Positions 37,459 to 50,319 are shown, counted from the first letter of the stretch. The stretch: DNA of 64,000 nt from Nocardioides campestrisoli (GCF_013624435.2 NZ_CP061768.1:3128001-3192000); one strand, 5' to 3'. The notes: generated by a model from the sequence alone, not told the origin. Numbers and translations: made by a program.

Positions 37459-39186
37459 CTATTCCCCGCCGATCGCCTGCCCGCTCGTCACCGCGACGAT
37501 CGGCAGCCGCAGGGCGCCGGGCGCCGATTCCGGCACGGCCGGCCGCCGGGGCGGCACCGGAGGTACCGGCCGGTAGGCCTCGCCCAGCGCGGGCCGCAGG
37601 TCCGCCTCACCCTTGTTGGGCCACAGCGCCATCGCCCGCTCGGCCTGCGCGGTGATGGTCAGCGACGGGTTGACGCCGAGGTTGGCCGAGATCGCGGAGC
37701 CGTCCACGACGTGGATCCCGGGATGCCCGTAGAGCCGCTGGTACGGGTCGATGACGCCGGTCTCGGGCGAGTCCCCGATCGTGCAGCCGCCGATGAAGTG
37801 GGCGGTCAGCGGACGCTCGAACGGCTCCCCGATGTTGCCTCCCGGCGTGCCCTTGATCACCTGCGCCATCCGCCGGGCCGCCTCGTAGGCCTGCGGGATG
37901 TACGTCGGGTTCGGCTCGCCGTGTCCCTGGGTGCTCGACATCCGCCACCCCCACGGGGTCCGCACCCGGATGGTGGTGATCGAGTTGTCCAGCGTCTGCA
38001 TCACCAGCGCGATCACCGAGCGCTCCGACCAGTGCTTGAGGTCGTAGAGGTCCAGGGCGTTGGCGCGCTCCTTCCACAGCTCGCGCAGCCACGTGCGCAG
38101 CCGGTGCTCGCCGGGGACCGGGTCTGCCAGGACGGTCTGCAGCATCGCCATCACGTTGCTGCCCCGGCCGTAGCGGACCGGCTCGATGTGGGTGTCCTCG
38201 TCGGGGTGGAAGGAGGAGGTGATGGCCACGCCGCGGCTGTAGTCGGTCGACAGGTCCGGGGCGAGCGCGCCCAGGATCGCCTCGGAGTTGGTCCGGGCCA
38301 GCACGCCGAGGCGGTCGGAGATCCCGGGCAGGTCGCCGTCGCCCTTGAGCTGGTGCAGCAGCTTCTGCGTGCCCAGGGCGGCGGCGGAGAAGACGACCTG
38401 GTCGCAGGTGAACTCCTTGACCGCGCGCCGGCGCGACAGCTTGGCCTTGGTCCAGCGGGCCTGGACCGTGTACCCCCCGCCCGGACGGGGCCGGACCCGG
38501 GTGACGGTGGTCAGCGGGTGCACCACCGTCCCGAGCTGCTCGGCCAGGTGCAGGTAGTTCTTCACCAGGGTGTTCTTGGCGTTGTGCCGACACCCGGTCA
38601 TGCACTCCCCGCACCCCGTGCAGGCGCGGCGGGCGGGTCCGGCTCCGCCGAAGTAGGGGTCCGCGGACTCCTCCCCCGGGGCCTGGCCGGGCCCGCCGAA
38701 GAAGACGCCGACGGGCGTGGGGTGGAAGGTGTCGCCGACCCCCATCTGCTCGGCGACCTGCTCCATCACGTCGTCCGAAGGCGTGCGCAGCGGGTTCTGC
38801 ACCACCCCGAGCATCCGCTTCGCCTGGTCGAAGTACGGCGCCAGCTCGGCCTTCCAGTCGGTGATGTGCGACCACGACGGGTCGCGGTAGAAGGCGTCCA
38901 GCGGTTCGTACAGCGTGTTGGCGTAGACTAGCGACCCGCCGCCGACCCCGGCGCCGGCCAGGATCAGGCAGTCCTTGAGCACGTCGATGCGCTGGATGCC
39001 GTACATCCCCGCCGCGGGCATGAACAGGTAGCGCTTGAGGTCGAACGAGGTGTCGGGGTAGTCGTCGTCGGCGAACCGGGCGCCCGCCTCCAGGACACCG
39101 ACCCGGTAGCCCTTCTCCGCCAGCCTGAGCGCGGAGACCGACCCGCCGAACCCCGACCCGATGACCAGGACGTCGTAGTGGGTCAC
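37459..39186 (-). CDS. GMC-family oxidoreductase (cholesterol oxidase ChoD-like)
   Basis: 575 residues from GTG 39186, overlapping the aldehyde dehydrogenase stop (GTGA). N-terminal FAD motif VIGSGFGGSVSALRLAEKGY (about 7-26); C-terminal GMC part VVDGSAISANLGVNPSLTITA (about 505) with the HxxGG-like HFIGGC. A Cys cluster CTGCGECMTGCRHNAKNT (about 184-201) is a ferredoxin-like insert that I recall in ChoD-type relatives. Its position next to guaB3/guaB matches M. tuberculosis Rv3409c (choD). The true substrate is uncertain; sterol, alcohol or a hydroxylated lipid are possible. Confidence 0.88.
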   Translation of the reverse strand: MTHYDVLVIGSGFGGSVSALRLAEKGYRVGVLEAGARFADDDYPDTSFDLKRYLFMPAAGMYGIQRIDVLKDCLILAGAGVGGGSLVYANTLYEPLDAFYRDPSWSHITDWKAELAPYFDQAKRMLGVVQNPLRTPSDDVMEQVAEQMGVGDTFHPTPVGVFFGGPGQAPGEESADPYFGGAGPARRACTGCGECMTGCRHNAKNTLVKNYLHLAEQLGTVVHPLTTVTRVRPRPGGGYTVQARWTKAKLSRRRAVKEFTCDQVVFSAAALGTQKLLHQLKGDGDLPGISDRLGVLARTNSEAILGALAPDLSTDYSRGVAITSSFHPDEDTHIEPVRYGRGSNVMAMLQTVLADPVPGEHRLRTWLRELWKERANALDLYDLKHWSERSVIALVMQTLDNSITTIRVRTPWGWRMSSTQGHGEPNPTYIPQAYEAARRMAQVIKGTPGGNIGEPFERPLTAHFIGGCTIGDSPETGVIDPYQRLYGHPGIHVVDGSAISANLGVNPSLTITAQAERAMALWPNKGEADLRPALGEAYRPVPPVPPRRPAVPESAPGALRLPIVAVTSGQAIGGE

Positions 39187-40799
39187 GCGCGCCCCAGCTT
39201 GTTGAGCAGCCGGAGGCTGACGGTCATCACCTTGGCGTAGGTCTCCTCCGACATCCCGGCGGGCGGGCCGATCGGCAGGCCCCGCTGGGTGCCCACCGAC
39301 TGGGTCTCGGTGTAGCGCAGGATCCCCTCCGCCCCCTGGCGGCGTCCGAGGCCGGACTCCCGCATCCCGCCCATGGGCGCGGCGAGGGTGCCGAACGCGG
39401 CGCCGTACGGCTCGTTGACGTTGACCGTGCCGCAGCGCACCTGCCGGGCGATCTCCCGGCCGCGTCGGCCGTCGCCGGTGTAGATCGAGGCGTTGAGCCC
39501 GTAGTCGCCCTGGTTGGCGCGGGCCACCGCGTCCGCCTCGTCGTGGAACCGGTAGAGCGAGACGACCGGACCGAAGGTCTCGGTCCCGAAGCAGGTCATC
39601 TCCGGGGTGACGCCCTCCAGCACCGTGGGCTCGTAGTAGTACGGCCCCAGGTCGGGCCGGGCCCGGCCGCCGGTGAGCACCCGGGCACCCTTGGCCACCG
39701 CGTCCTCGACGTGGGCGGTGACCGTCTCGAGCTGGCGGGCGCTGATCAGCGTGCCCATGTCCACCTCCCAGTCGGTGCTGGCCCCCAGGGCCATCGCCTG
39801 GGTGCGGGCCACGAACCGCTCGACGAACCGGTCGTAGACCTGGTCGGCGACGTAGAGCCGCTCCATGGAGATGCACAGCTGGCCGGAGTTGGAGAACGCC
39901 CCGCGCACCGCGCCCTCGGCGGCCCGCTCGATCGGCGCGTCCCGGAGCACCAGCATCGGGTTCTTGCCGCCGAGCTCCAGCGAGCAGCCGATCAGCCGCT
40001 CCGCGCACTGCTGGGCGATCACCTTGCCGGTGGCCGTCGAACCGGTGAAGCAGAGGTAGTCGACGCCGCCGATCAGCGGGGTGCCGACCTCCGAGCCCTG
40101 GCCGGCGACGACCTGCCACAGGTCGGCGGGGAACCCGGCGTCGGCCAGCAGCTCGGCGCCCAGCAGGGCGGTGAGGGTGGTCTGCGAGTCGGGCTTGGCG
40201 ACCACCGCGTTGCCGGCCATCAGCGCGGCCAGGCCGTCGCTCATCGCCAGGGTGAACGGGTAGTTCCACGGGGAGATCACGCCGACCACGCCCTTGGGCA
40301 GTCGGTTGACCTCCGTGCGGGTCAGCACCGGGAACATCCCCGGCACCCGGCGGGTGGCCAGGTGCGCCTCGCTGGTGCGGGCGTAGTAGCGCGCGGTCAT
40401 CGCCACGTGCGCGATCTCCAGGAAGGCGTCCTTGCGGGCCTTGCCCGACTCCAGGCAGACCAGCTCGGCGATCTCGTCCTGACGGTCCAGCACCAGGTCG
40501 TGGAAGCGCAGCAGCCGGCGCGCCCGGTCCGCGACCGAGGTGCGCGACCAGGCCTGCTGCACCTGGCGGGCCCGGACGATCGCCCGCTCGACGTCCGCCG
40601 GCGAGCTCTGCGGCACGTGCGCCAACGGCGCGTCGTCCAGCGGCGAGCGCACCTCGTGGGTCTGCGCGCCGCTGGCCGCCACCCGGGCGGTCAGCGCGGC
40701 CACGTAGTCGGGCTCGAGGGCGTAGCTGGCGCTCGGGTCGTGCTCGGGGTCCCGAGGTCCGTCGGTGAGGGGTCCGCGGGGAGAGCTGGCAGCAGTCAT
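39183..40799 (-). CDS. gabD2: Succinate-semialdehyde dehydrogenase (NADP+)-like aldehyde dehydrogenase
   Basis: 538 residues. Aldehyde dehydrogenase motifs: NAD(P) region SPWNYPFTLAMSDGLAALMAGNAVVAKPDSQT (about 180-210), catalytic Glu in LELGGKNPML (about 276), catalytic Cys in NSGQLCISMERLYV (about 310), and late motif ETFGPVVSLYRF. The whole-length resemblance is to actinobacterial GabD2 (Rv1731 type). It is transcribed with the GMC oxidoreductase (4-nt overlap), which suggests an alcohol-to-aldehyde-to-acid oxidation pair. ATG 40799 has TACTCT 6 nt upstream, another candidate leaderless start. Confidence 0.9.
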   Translation of the reverse strand: MTAASSPRGPLTDGPRDPEHDPSASYALEPDYVAALTARVAASGAQTHEVRSPLDDAPLAHVPQSSPADVERAIVRARQVQQAWSRTSVADRARRLLRFHDLVLDRQDEIAELVCLESGKARKDAFLEIAHVAMTARYYARTSEAHLATRRVPGMFPVLTRTEVNRLPKGVVGVISPWNYPFTLAMSDGLAALMAGNAVVAKPDSQTTLTALLGAELLADAGFPADLWQVVAGQGSEVGTPLIGGVDYLCFTGSTATGKVIAQQCAERLIGCSLELGGKNPMLVLRDAPIERAAEGAVRGAFSNSGQLCISMERLYVADQVYDRFVERFVARTQAMALGASTDWEVDMGTLISARQLETVTAHVEDAVAKGARVLTGGRARPDLGPYYYEPTVLEGVTPEMTCFGTETFGPVVSLYRFHDEADAVARANQGDYGLNASIYTGDGRRGREIARQVRCGTVNVNEPYGAAFGTLAAPMGGMRESGLGRRQGAEGILRYTETQSVGTQRGLPIGPPAGMSEETYAKVMTVSLRLLNKLGRA

Positions 40800-40805
40800 G
40801 TACCG

Positions 40806-40811
40806 AGAGTA
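40806..40811 (-). promoter_or_regulatory. Predicted -10 (TACTCT) for leaderless aldehyde dehydrogenase
   Basis: TACTCT on the minus strand ends 6 nt before ATG 40799. No Shine-Dalgarno lies in between. Confidence 0.45.
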
Positions 40812-40832
40812 TGTGACCCAGGTCTCCGGCGG

Positions 40833-42563
40833 CTACCTCTCAGTAGCCGCGGCCACGATCTCCGGCGCCTGGACCCGCGCCTCGTCGGCCTCCAGGTCCG
40901 TGGCCATGGCCTGGCTCTGCCGCTCGGCCTCGACCCGGCGCAGGTAGTGGTCGACCTCCGTGGCGGTGGTCGGCTCGTCCCAGCCGAGCTCGCCGGCCAT
41001 CAGCGAGGCGACCTCGCCGGCCGCCACCGTGCCCCGGTCGAAGGTCTCGATGGAGATCCGGGTACGCCTGGTGAGCACGTCGTCCAGGTGCCGGGCACCC
41101 TCGTGGGTGACCGCGTAGACCACCTCGGCCGCCAGGTAGTCCGGCGCACCCGCCAGGGGCGCCGCGAGCTCCGGCCGGGCCTCGACCAGGGCCAGCACCT
41201 CGTCGACCAGGCCGCCGTAGCGGCCCAGCAGGTGGTCGATCCGGCCGACCTCCAGCCCGGAGGCACGGGCCAGGGCGACCCGCTGGTTGGTGCGCGTCTC
41301 GAACCCGTAGGCGCCGACCAGCGGGACCCGGTCGGTGATGCTGGGCAGCACCCCGTCGACGCCGTCGAAGGCGACGTCGACCGCGTCCTGGCCCATCACC
41401 CGGTAGGTGGTGAGCTTGCCGCCGGCGATCAGCACCAGGCCGGGGACCGGGCTGATCGTCGTGTGCTCCCGGGAGAGCTTGGTCGTCTCGGCCTCGGCAC
41501 CGACCTTGCGCATCGGCTTGAGCAGCGGGCGCAGCCCGGCGTACACCCCGACCACGTCCTCGAGGTCGAGCGGCACCTTGAGCAGCCGGTTGATGTGGTC
41601 GAGCAGGTAGGTGATGTCGGTGCGGCTGGCCGCGGGGTGGGCCAGGTCCAGGTCCCAGGGGGTGTCGGTGGTGCCGATGATCCAGTGCGGACCCCACGGG
41701 ATGACGAAGAGCACCGACTTCTCGGTCTTGGTGATGAAGCCGCACTCGGACCGGATCCGGTCACGGGGCACCACCAGGTGGATCCCCTTGGAGGCGTCCA
41801 CCTCCAGCGCTCCCTCGCCGCCCATCATCTCCTGGATCTGGTCGGTCCAGACGCCGGCCGCGTTGATCACGACCTTCGCCCGCACCTCCAGGTCGACGCC
41901 GTTCTCCAGGTCCCGGGCGGTCACCCCGACCACCCGGTCCCCCTCGCGCAGGAAGCCGGTGACCTTGGTCCGGGTCGCCACGTGCGCCCCGTTGTTGGCC
42001 GCCGTGCGGGCCACGGTCATCACCAGCCGGGCGTCGTCGACCTGGCAGTCGTAGTAGCGGATCGCGCCGTGCAGGTCGTCGGTGCGCAGGTCCGGGGCCA
42101 TCCGGGCCAGCTGCTTGCGGAACACGTGCTTGTGCTTGGGCACGCCCATGTCGTACTTGCCGGCCATCGCCATCGAGTCGTACAGCGCGACGCCGGCGCC
42201 GACGTACGGGCGCTCCCAGGCGTGCTCGAGGGGGTAGAGGAAGGGCACGGGGCGGACCAGGTGCGGGGCGAGCCGGGTGAGCAGCAGGCCACGCTCCTCC
42301 AGCGCCTCCTTGACCAGGGCGAAGTCGAACATCTCCAGGTACCTCAGCCCGCCGTGCACCAGCTTGCTGCTGCGGCTGCTGGTGCCGCTGGCGAGGTCGC
42401 GCTGCTCGATCAGCGCGGTGCTCAGGCCACGGGTGACCGCGTCGAGCGCCGCGCCGACGCCGACGATGCCGCCCCCCACGACCAGCACGTCCAGCTCGGC
42501 GGACTGCATCGCCTCGAGCGCGGCGGCGCGGGAGGCCGGGTTCAGTGCGATGGGAGTGGTCAT
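40833..42563 (-). CDS. glpD: Aerobic glycerol-3-phosphate dehydrogenase
   Basis: Oxidises glycerol-3-phosphate to dihydroxyacetone phosphate at the inner membrane face, passing electrons to quinone. 576 residues. The N-terminal FAD motif is LDVLVVGGGIVGVGAALDAV (about 24-43), then the family signature SGTSSRSSKLVHGGLRYLE (about 62). The C-terminal helical DAO_C domain covers about 410-530. The 3' end is only 33 bp from the aldehyde dehydrogenase start. CAGAAT sits 6 nt before ATG 42563, a weaker version of the leaderless -10 pattern. No glpF/glpK nearby. Confidence 0.96.
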   Translation of the reverse strand: MTTPIALNPASRAAALEAMQSAELDVLVVGGGIVGVGAALDAVTRGLSTALIEQRDLASGTSSRSSKLVHGGLRYLEMFDFALVKEALEERGLLLTRLAPHLVRPVPFLYPLEHAWERPYVGAGVALYDSMAMAGKYDMGVPKHKHVFRKQLARMAPDLRTDDLHGAIRYYDCQVDDARLVMTVARTAANNGAHVATRTKVTGFLREGDRVVGVTARDLENGVDLEVRAKVVINAAGVWTDQIQEMMGGEGALEVDASKGIHLVVPRDRIRSECGFITKTEKSVLFVIPWGPHWIIGTTDTPWDLDLAHPAASRTDITYLLDHINRLLKVPLDLEDVVGVYAGLRPLLKPMRKVGAEAETTKLSREHTTISPVPGLVLIAGGKLTTYRVMGQDAVDVAFDGVDGVLPSITDRVPLVGAYGFETRTNQRVALARASGLEVGRIDHLLGRYGGLVDEVLALVEARPELAAPLAGAPDYLAAEVVYAVTHEGARHLDDVLTRRTRISIETFDRGTVAAGEVASLMAGELGWDEPTTATEVDHYLRRVEAERQSQAMATDLEADEARVQAPEIVAAATER

Positions 42564-42569
42564 GTCTCG

Positions 42570-42575
42570 ATTCTG
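42570..42575 (-). promoter_or_regulatory. Possible -10 (CAGAAT) for leaderless glpD
   Basis: CAGAAT on the minus strand is 6 nt before ATG 42563. It lacks the first T of the TANNNT consensus, so the assignment is tentative. Confidence 0.3.
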
Positions 42576-42632
42576 CCGGACGGGTGGTGCCCGCCTGACG
42601 GGCCCCGGGTCACACCCGTGGCCCCCGAGGGC

Positions 42633-43739
42633 TCAGCCGAGGACCACTTCGACGCGCTGGAACTCCTTGAGCTCGGTGTAGCCGGTGGTGGCCATGGCCC
42701 GCTTGAGCGCGCCGATCAGGTTCATCGTGCCGTCGGCGACGTGCGAGGGGCCGAAGAGGATCTCCTCCAGCGTCCCGACCGCCTCGAACTCCACCCGCTG
42801 TCCGCGCGGCAGCTCGGCGTGGTGCGCCTCGGTGCCCCAGTGGAACCCGCGCCCCGGCGCGTCCGAGGCCCGGGCCAGCGGGGAGCCGATCATCACCGCG
42901 TCCGCGCCGCAGGCGATCGCCTTGGAGATGTCGCCGGAGCGCCCGATCGAGCCGTCGGCGATCACGTGCACGTAGCGGCCACCGGACTCGTCGAGGTAGT
43001 CGCGGCGGGCGGCGGCCACGTCGGCCACCGCGCTGGCCATCGGCACCGCGATGCCCAGGACCGTGCGGGTGGTGTGGGCGGCGCCGCCGCCGAAGCCGAC
43101 CAGCACGCCGGCCGCACCGGTGCGCATCAGGTGCAGCGCCGCCTGGTACGTCGCGCAGCCGCCGACGATCACCGGGACGTCGAGCTCGTAGATGAACTCC
43201 TTGAGGTTGAGCGGCTCGGCCTGGCTGGAGACGTGCTCGGCGGAGACCGTGGTGCCGCGGATCACGAACATGTCGACCCCGGCGTCGACCACGGTCTTGG
43301 CGAACTCCTTGGTCCGCTGCGGGGAGAGCGAGCCGGCGACGGTGACCCCGGCGTCCCGCATCTGGTGCAGCCGGGCGCTGATCAGCTCGGCCTTGACCGG
43401 CTCGGTGTAGATCTCCTGCATGCGGGCGGTGCCCTCGGCGCCGCGCAGCGAGGCCACCTCCTCCAGCAGCGGGGTGGGGTCCTCGTAGCGGGTCCACAGG
43501 CCCTCGAGGTTGAGCACGCCCAGACCACCGAGGCGGCCGAACGCGATGGCGGTCTCCGGCGACATCACCGAGTCCATCGGCGCCGCGAGCACCGGCAGGT
43601 CGAAGCGGTAGGCGTCGATCTGCCAGGCCACGCTCACCTCCTCGGGGTCGCGGGTGCGACGGGAGGGGACGATGGCCACGTCGTCGAAGGCGTAGGCGCG
43701 CCGGGCGCGCTTGTTCTTGCCGATCTCGATCTCGGTCAC
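42633..43739 (-). CDS. guaB3: GuaB3 family IMP dehydrogenase-related protein
   Basis: 368 residues, TIM barrel with no CBS domains. MTEIEIGKNKRARRAYAFDDVAIVPSRRT is the typical GuaB3 N-terminus. Phosphate-site glycines appear in VPVIVGGCATYQAALHLMRTGAAGVLVGFGGG and VHVIADGSIGRSGDI. The canonical catalytic loop of IMP dehydrogenase (GSICTTR) is not present; the equivalent region reads FVIRGTTVSAEHVS. It is the partner of guaB in an IMPDH gene pair conserved in Actinobacteria (Rv3410c/Rv3411c). Its enzymatic role is family-level knowledge, not shown here. Confidence 0.94.
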   Translation of the reverse strand: MTEIEIGKNKRARRAYAFDDVAIVPSRRTRDPEEVSVAWQIDAYRFDLPVLAAPMDSVMSPETAIAFGRLGGLGVLNLEGLWTRYEDPTPLLEEVASLRGAEGTARMQEIYTEPVKAELISARLHQMRDAGVTVAGSLSPQRTKEFAKTVVDAGVDMFVIRGTTVSAEHVSSQAEPLNLKEFIYELDVPVIVGGCATYQAALHLMRTGAAGVLVGFGGGAAHTTRTVLGIAVPMASAVADVAAARRDYLDESGGRYVHVIADGSIGRSGDISKAIACGADAVMIGSPLARASDAPGRGFHWGTEAHHAELPRGQRVEFEAVGTLEEILFGPSHVADGTMNLIGALKRAMATTGYTELKEFQRVEVVLG

Positions 43740-43752
43740 GGGTCGCAGCCTC

Positions 43753-45267
<1,515 letters not shown>

Positions 45268-45338
45268 CGTCGCCTGCTTTGACCCCGATGTCCCCAGACC
45301 AGCATGCTGACCTCAGCAGGACGCCACCCGAGGGAGAC

Positions 45339-46832
45339 ATGCAGACAGCTCGCACGACCCGCCCCGACGCGCGCTGGGTGGTCGCCGCGATCGCCCTGGC
45401 GGCCTTCCTGCTCCGGCTCCCGGGCCTGACCGGACCGCCCGGCGCCGACGAGTCGGGGTTCCTGATCGTGGCCCGCACCTGGGACCCGCAGCCCGACAGC
45501 CTGTTCGGACCCTACTTCGTGGACCGGCCCCCGCTGCTGCTGCTGGTGATCCGGCTGGCCGACGCGGTGGGCGGCCTCACCGCCGTACGCCTGCTCGGGG
45601 CCCTGTCCTGCGCCGTGCTGGTCCTCACCGCAGCGGCCTGCGCGCGGCTGATCGCGGGGCGCCGGGCACCGGCCTGGGTCGCCGTCTGCGTGGCGGCGGC
45701 CACCTCGACCCCGCTCATCGACCCGGTGCACGTGAAGGGCGAGCTGCTGGGCATCCCCTTCGTGATGGCCGGCTGCTGGCTCGCCCTGCTGGCCCTGCGC
45801 CGGGAGTCCGCGGGGCTCGCGCTGCTGGCCGGCGCCCTGGCCTCGCTGGCGGTCGGCCTCAAGCAGAACCTGCTGGGCGCGCTCGTCTTCGCCGCGGTCC
45901 TGCTGGTCGGCTCCGTGCTCAGCGGCCGGATCAGCGGCCGCGTCTTCACCCGGCTCGCGCTGGCCGGGCTGCTCGGGGCTGCCCTGCACCCGGCGGTCAC
46001 GGTGGCCTGGGCGCAGTGGGCGGGCGTCGACCTGGCCACTCTGTGGCACACGGTGGTCTCCTTCCGCGCCGAGGCCAGCGAGGTGCTCTCCTCCCGACCC
46101 TCCAAGAGCGCCGAGATCCGGGCCTGGGCCCTGCTCGCGGTGGGCGTGCTCACCGGGATCTTCGCGGTGCTCGCCTGCTTCCTGGCGCTGCTGCCGGTCC
46201 AGTGGCGGATCAACGCTCCCCTGACCGCGGCGATCGCGGCGATGTGCGCCTACGACGTCCTCGCGGTGGTGGTCAGCGGCAGCTACTGGCTGGACTACCT
46301 GTTCGCCCTGATCCCGGTCACCGCGCTGGCAGCCTCGGCCCTGATCGGAAGCCTGGACCCGGGGTCCGCGGTGATCCCGGCGGCCGTGGGCGCCGTGGTG
46401 CTCTCCTGCACCGTGGGCATGGTCGCCTGGCTGGTCTTCAGCCCGGCCTGGATCAGCAGCATCCACGCCGACGACACCGGCCGGGCGATCGGCGAGGTCT
46501 CCCAGCCCGGGGACACCCTGGTCGTCTACGGCGGGCAGGCGGACATCCAGCTCACCAGCGGCCTGTCCTCCCCGTACACCCACCTGTGGAGCCTTCCGAT
46601 GCGGACGCTCGACCCCGACCTGGACGAGCTCACCGAGCTGGTCGAGGGGCCCGACGCCCCCACCTGGCTGGTCGAGGCGGCGTACTTCGGAGCCTGGAAC
46701 CAGGAGGCCGGCGCCCGCCTGCGCGCCGCGGTCCGGGAGAAGTACGACGACGTGGTGCCGGAGTGCGGGGACGCCCAGCGCATCTGGCGGCTCAAGAGCG
46801 CAGACCGGGCCACCCCGCAGCCCGCCTGCTGA
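45339..46832 (+). CDS. Polytopic membrane protein, glycosyltransferase-39-like
   Basis: 497 residues from ATG 45339 with GAGGGAG upstream. About ten membrane helices over residues 12-370, then a soluble C-terminal part (about 375-497). The first extracellular loop holds GLTGPPGADESGFLIVARTW, resembling the Asp-Glu motif of GT-C (GT39/PMT/ArnT-like) polyprenol-dependent sugar transferases; another loop has DPVHVKGELLG. It may transfer sugars to wall glycans or proteins. The exact reaction is not deducible. It is convergent with groEL and shares a bidirectional terminator. Confidence 0.78.
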   Translation: MQTARTTRPDARWVVAAIALAAFLLRLPGLTGPPGADESGFLIVARTWDPQPDSLFGPYFVDRPPLLLLVIRLADAVGGLTAVRLLGALSCAVLVLTAAACARLIAGRRAPAWVAVCVAAATSTPLIDPVHVKGELLGIPFVMAGCWLALLALRRESAGLALLAGALASLAVGLKQNLLGALVFAAVLLVGSVLSGRISGRVFTRLALAGLLGAALHPAVTVAWAQWAGVDLATLWHTVVSFRAEASEVLSSRPSKSAEIRAWALLAVGVLTGIFAVLACFLALLPVQWRINAPLTAAIAAMCAYDVLAVVVSGSYWLDYLFALIPVTALAASALIGSLDPGSAVIPAAVGAVVLSCTVGMVAWLVFSPAWISSIHADDTGRAIGEVSQPGDTLVVYGGQADIQLTSGLSSPYTHLWSLPMRTLDPDLDELTELVEGPDAPTWLVEAAYFGAWNQEAGARLRAAVREKYDDVVPECGDAQRIWRLKSADRATPQPAC

Positions 46833-46844
46833 GGCCCGGGACGA

Positions 46845-46882
46845 CGAACGGCCCGTCACCCCTCGGGGTGACGGGCCGTTCG
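46845..46882. terminator. Bidirectional terminator between the membrane protein and groEL genes
   Basis: A 17-bp perfect stem, CGAACGGCCCGTCACCC (46845-46861) with its complement (46866-46882) and tetraloop CTCG. It is centred between two convergent genes (stops at 46832 and 46902). Confidence 0.9.
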
Positions 46883-46901
46883 GCTGACGAGTCAGACGCG
46901 G

Positions 46902-48536
<1,635 letters not shown>

Positions 48537-48618
48537 TCAGAAAAAAGCGAATCCCGGACGACCGACCGACCGACACGGCGTGCGCGAGGGGCGGTGGTCG
48601 TCCGGGACCGGGGAACGA

Positions 48619-48915
48619 TCAGGAAACGATGGCCAGCACGTCGCGGGCCGAGAGGATCAGGTACTCGCCGCCGGAGTACTTCACCTCGGTGCCGCCGTAC
48701 TTGCTGTAGATGACCTTGTCGCCCACGGAGATGTCCATGGGGATGCGCTCGCTGCCACCCTCGTTGAACCGACCGGGGCCCACGGCCACGACCTCGCCCT
48801 CCTGGGGCTTCTCCTTGGCGGTGTCCGGGATGACCAGGCCGGAGGCCGTGGTCTGCTCGGCGTCGAGCGGCTGCACGACGATGCGGTCCTCGAGGGGCTT
48901 GATGTTGACCGACAC
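48619..48915 (-). CDS. groES: Co-chaperonin GroES
   Basis: 98 residues from GTG 48915 ([21 protein letters not shown]). A GGAGG is 7 nt upstream on the minus strand, which decides this start over in-frame GTGs further up. The mobile loop [21 protein letters not shown] and [20 protein letters not shown] are diagnostic. It caps GroEL rings. It is first gene of the groES-groEL1 operon; two CIRCE boxes lie 118-179 bp upstream, so the leader is roughly 110-150 nt. Confidence 0.97.
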   Translation of the reverse strand: MSVNIKPLEDRIVVQPLDAEQTTASGLVIPDTAKEKPQEGEVVAVGPGRFNEGGSERIPMDISVGDKVIYSKYGGTEVKYSGGEYLILSARDVLAIVS

Positions 48916-49032
48916 GTTGTCGACCTCCACTTTCTCCACGTAGCGTGCGCCCGCGGGCGCGGACTCAGTTTTGTCTGGGACTCTCGCGCCTGACCTGCGC
49001 CGTCGCGGGGGTCGCGGATCGCTTGCGAGATG

Positions 49033-49059
49033 CTGGCACCCTCGGGTCGAGAGTGCCAA
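49033..49059. promoter_or_regulatory. CIRCE element 2 (HrcA operator) upstream of groES
   Basis: On the plus strand CTGGCACCC-N9-GAGTGCCAA. Read on the minus strand TTGGCA at its start is followed 18 nt later by CAGCAT, a possible -35/-10 pair that the repressor would cover. Confidence 0.8.
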
Positions 49060-49067
49060 GGGCCACG

Positions 49068-49094
49068 TTAGCACTCCCCCCGATCGAGTGCCAG
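49068..49094. promoter_or_regulatory. CIRCE element 1 (HrcA operator) upstream of groES
   Basis: TTAGCACTC-N9-GAGTGCCAG, nearly the full CIRCE consensus. On the minus strand CTGGCA-N17-TAACGT forms a good promoter that overlaps it. hrcA is not in the window. The element also lies 28 bp upstream of the divergent methyltransferase gene. Confidence 0.92.
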
Positions 49095-49122
49095 ACAGGT
49101 GACTTCCTGACAGGATGGCGGC

Positions 49123-50319
49123 GTGGACCTCGAGACCTTCCGCTGGCTGCTCACCGACGACGGCCAGCGCCTGATCGACACGGCCACCCACGCCTACGCC
49201 GACGCCGGTGCCGACCCGCTGCGCGCCACCGCCGCCGTCCGCCGGGTCGAGTCCGACCCCGACCGGGCCGCCGCAGCGCTCACCGTGGTCGCCCTGCGGG
49301 TGCGCGCGGTGCCGAAGTTCGGCCCCGACGCGGTCTCGATGTACTTCTCCCCCGACGCCCTGGAGCAGGCCACCCGCCGCCGGGTGGCGGACCACCGCGC
49401 CGCCCGGCTCGCCGCGGCGCAGCCCTCGTCGGTGGTGGACCTCGGGTGCGGGATCGGCGGCGACCTGATCGCCTTCGCCCGGGCCGGCCTGGTGGCGGCC
49501 GGCGTCGACCTGGACCCCGTCCGGGTCGCCATGGCCGAGGCCAACCTGGCCGCCCTGGGCCTGGAGGGGGCCGCGATGGCCACCGACGCGACCCGGATGG
49601 ACCTGGCCCCGTTCGGCGCCGTCTTCGCCGACCCCGCCCGGCGCGGCGCCCGCGGACGCATCTTCGACCAGGACGGCTGGACCCCGTCGTGGGACTTCGT
49701 CACCGCCCTGCTGGCCCGGCCGGAGGGGTCGGGGGCGGTCGTCAAGGTCGCGCCCGGGATCCCGCACGCCCTGGTGCCCGAGGGTGTCGAGGCGGAGTGG
49801 GTCAGCGACGAGGGTGAGGTGAAGGAGGCCGCCCTGTGGTCCTCCGGCCTGGCCACCACCTCGCGCCGCGCCACGGTGATCAGCGGCGCCGGCCTGGCCT
49901 CGCTCACCGCCGAGGACGACCCGTACGCCGGCCGGGACCGGCCCGTGCGCCCGTTGGGGCAGCACCTCTACGAGCCGGACGGCGCGGTGATCCGGGCGGG
50001 CCTGGTGACCGCGGTCGCCGCGGGGGTGGAGGGTGGGCTGCTGGACCCGCACATCGCCTACGTCACCTCGGACAAGTCGTTCCGGAGCCCGTTCATGCGC
50101 GCCTACTACGTGATCGACGAACTGCCGTTCCGGGAGAAGCAGCTGCGGGCGGCCCTGGCCGAGCGCAACGTCGGCCCGCTGACCATCAAGAAGCGCGGGG
50201 TCGACGTGGTGCCCGAGCAGCTGCGCAAGCGGCTGGCGCTGACCGGTGACGAGGAGGCGACGATCGTGCTCACCCGGATCGACGGCGTCGGCCGGGCGCT
50301 GCTGGTGCGTCCGTTCTGA
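49123..50319 (+). CDS. Class I SAM-dependent methyltransferase (THUMP-like domain protein)
   Basis: 398 residues from GTG 49123. Helical N-terminal part (about 1-95), then SAM motif [20 protein letters not shown] (about 103-121) and motif [18 protein letters not shown]. An [14 protein letters not shown] segment (about 168) sits at the position of the catalytic DPPY-like motif. The C-terminal 100 residues ([27 protein letters not shown]) are the part often annotated as THUMP-like. Such proteins are suspected RNA methyltransferases; the target is unknown. It is divergent from groES, with about 28 bp to CIRCE 1. Confidence 0.9.
   Translation: MDLETFRWLLTDDGQRLIDTATHAYADAGADPLRATAAVRRVESDPDRAAAALTVVALRVRAVPKFGPDAVSMYFSPDALEQATRRRVADHRAARLAAAQPSSVVDLGCGIGGDLIAFARAGLVAAGVDLDPVRVAMAEANLAALGLEGAAMATDATRMDLAPFGAVFADPARRGARGRIFDQDGWTPSWDFVTALLARPEGSGAVVKVAPGIPHALVPEGVEAEWVSDEGEVKEAALWSSGLATTSRRATVISGAGLASLTAEDDPYAGRDRPVRPLGQHLYEPDGAVIRAGLVTAVAAGVEGGLLDPHIAYVTSDKSFRSPFMRAYYVIDELPFREKQLRAALAERNVGPLTIKKRGVDVVPEQLRKRLALTGDEEATIVLTRIDGVGRALLVRPF

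Noticed and set aside
38580..38640. Cys cluster in the GMC oxidase as a novel iron-sulfur fusion
   Set aside because: CxxCxxC-type insert appears, as I recall, in related ChoD-like GMC proteins, so it is a family feature and not a new fusion.
39187..40269. Long minus-strand frame upstream of the GMC oxidase
   Set aside because: It overlaps the aldehyde dehydrogenase in another frame; the GTG overlap at 39186 and the FAD motif right after it fix the real start.
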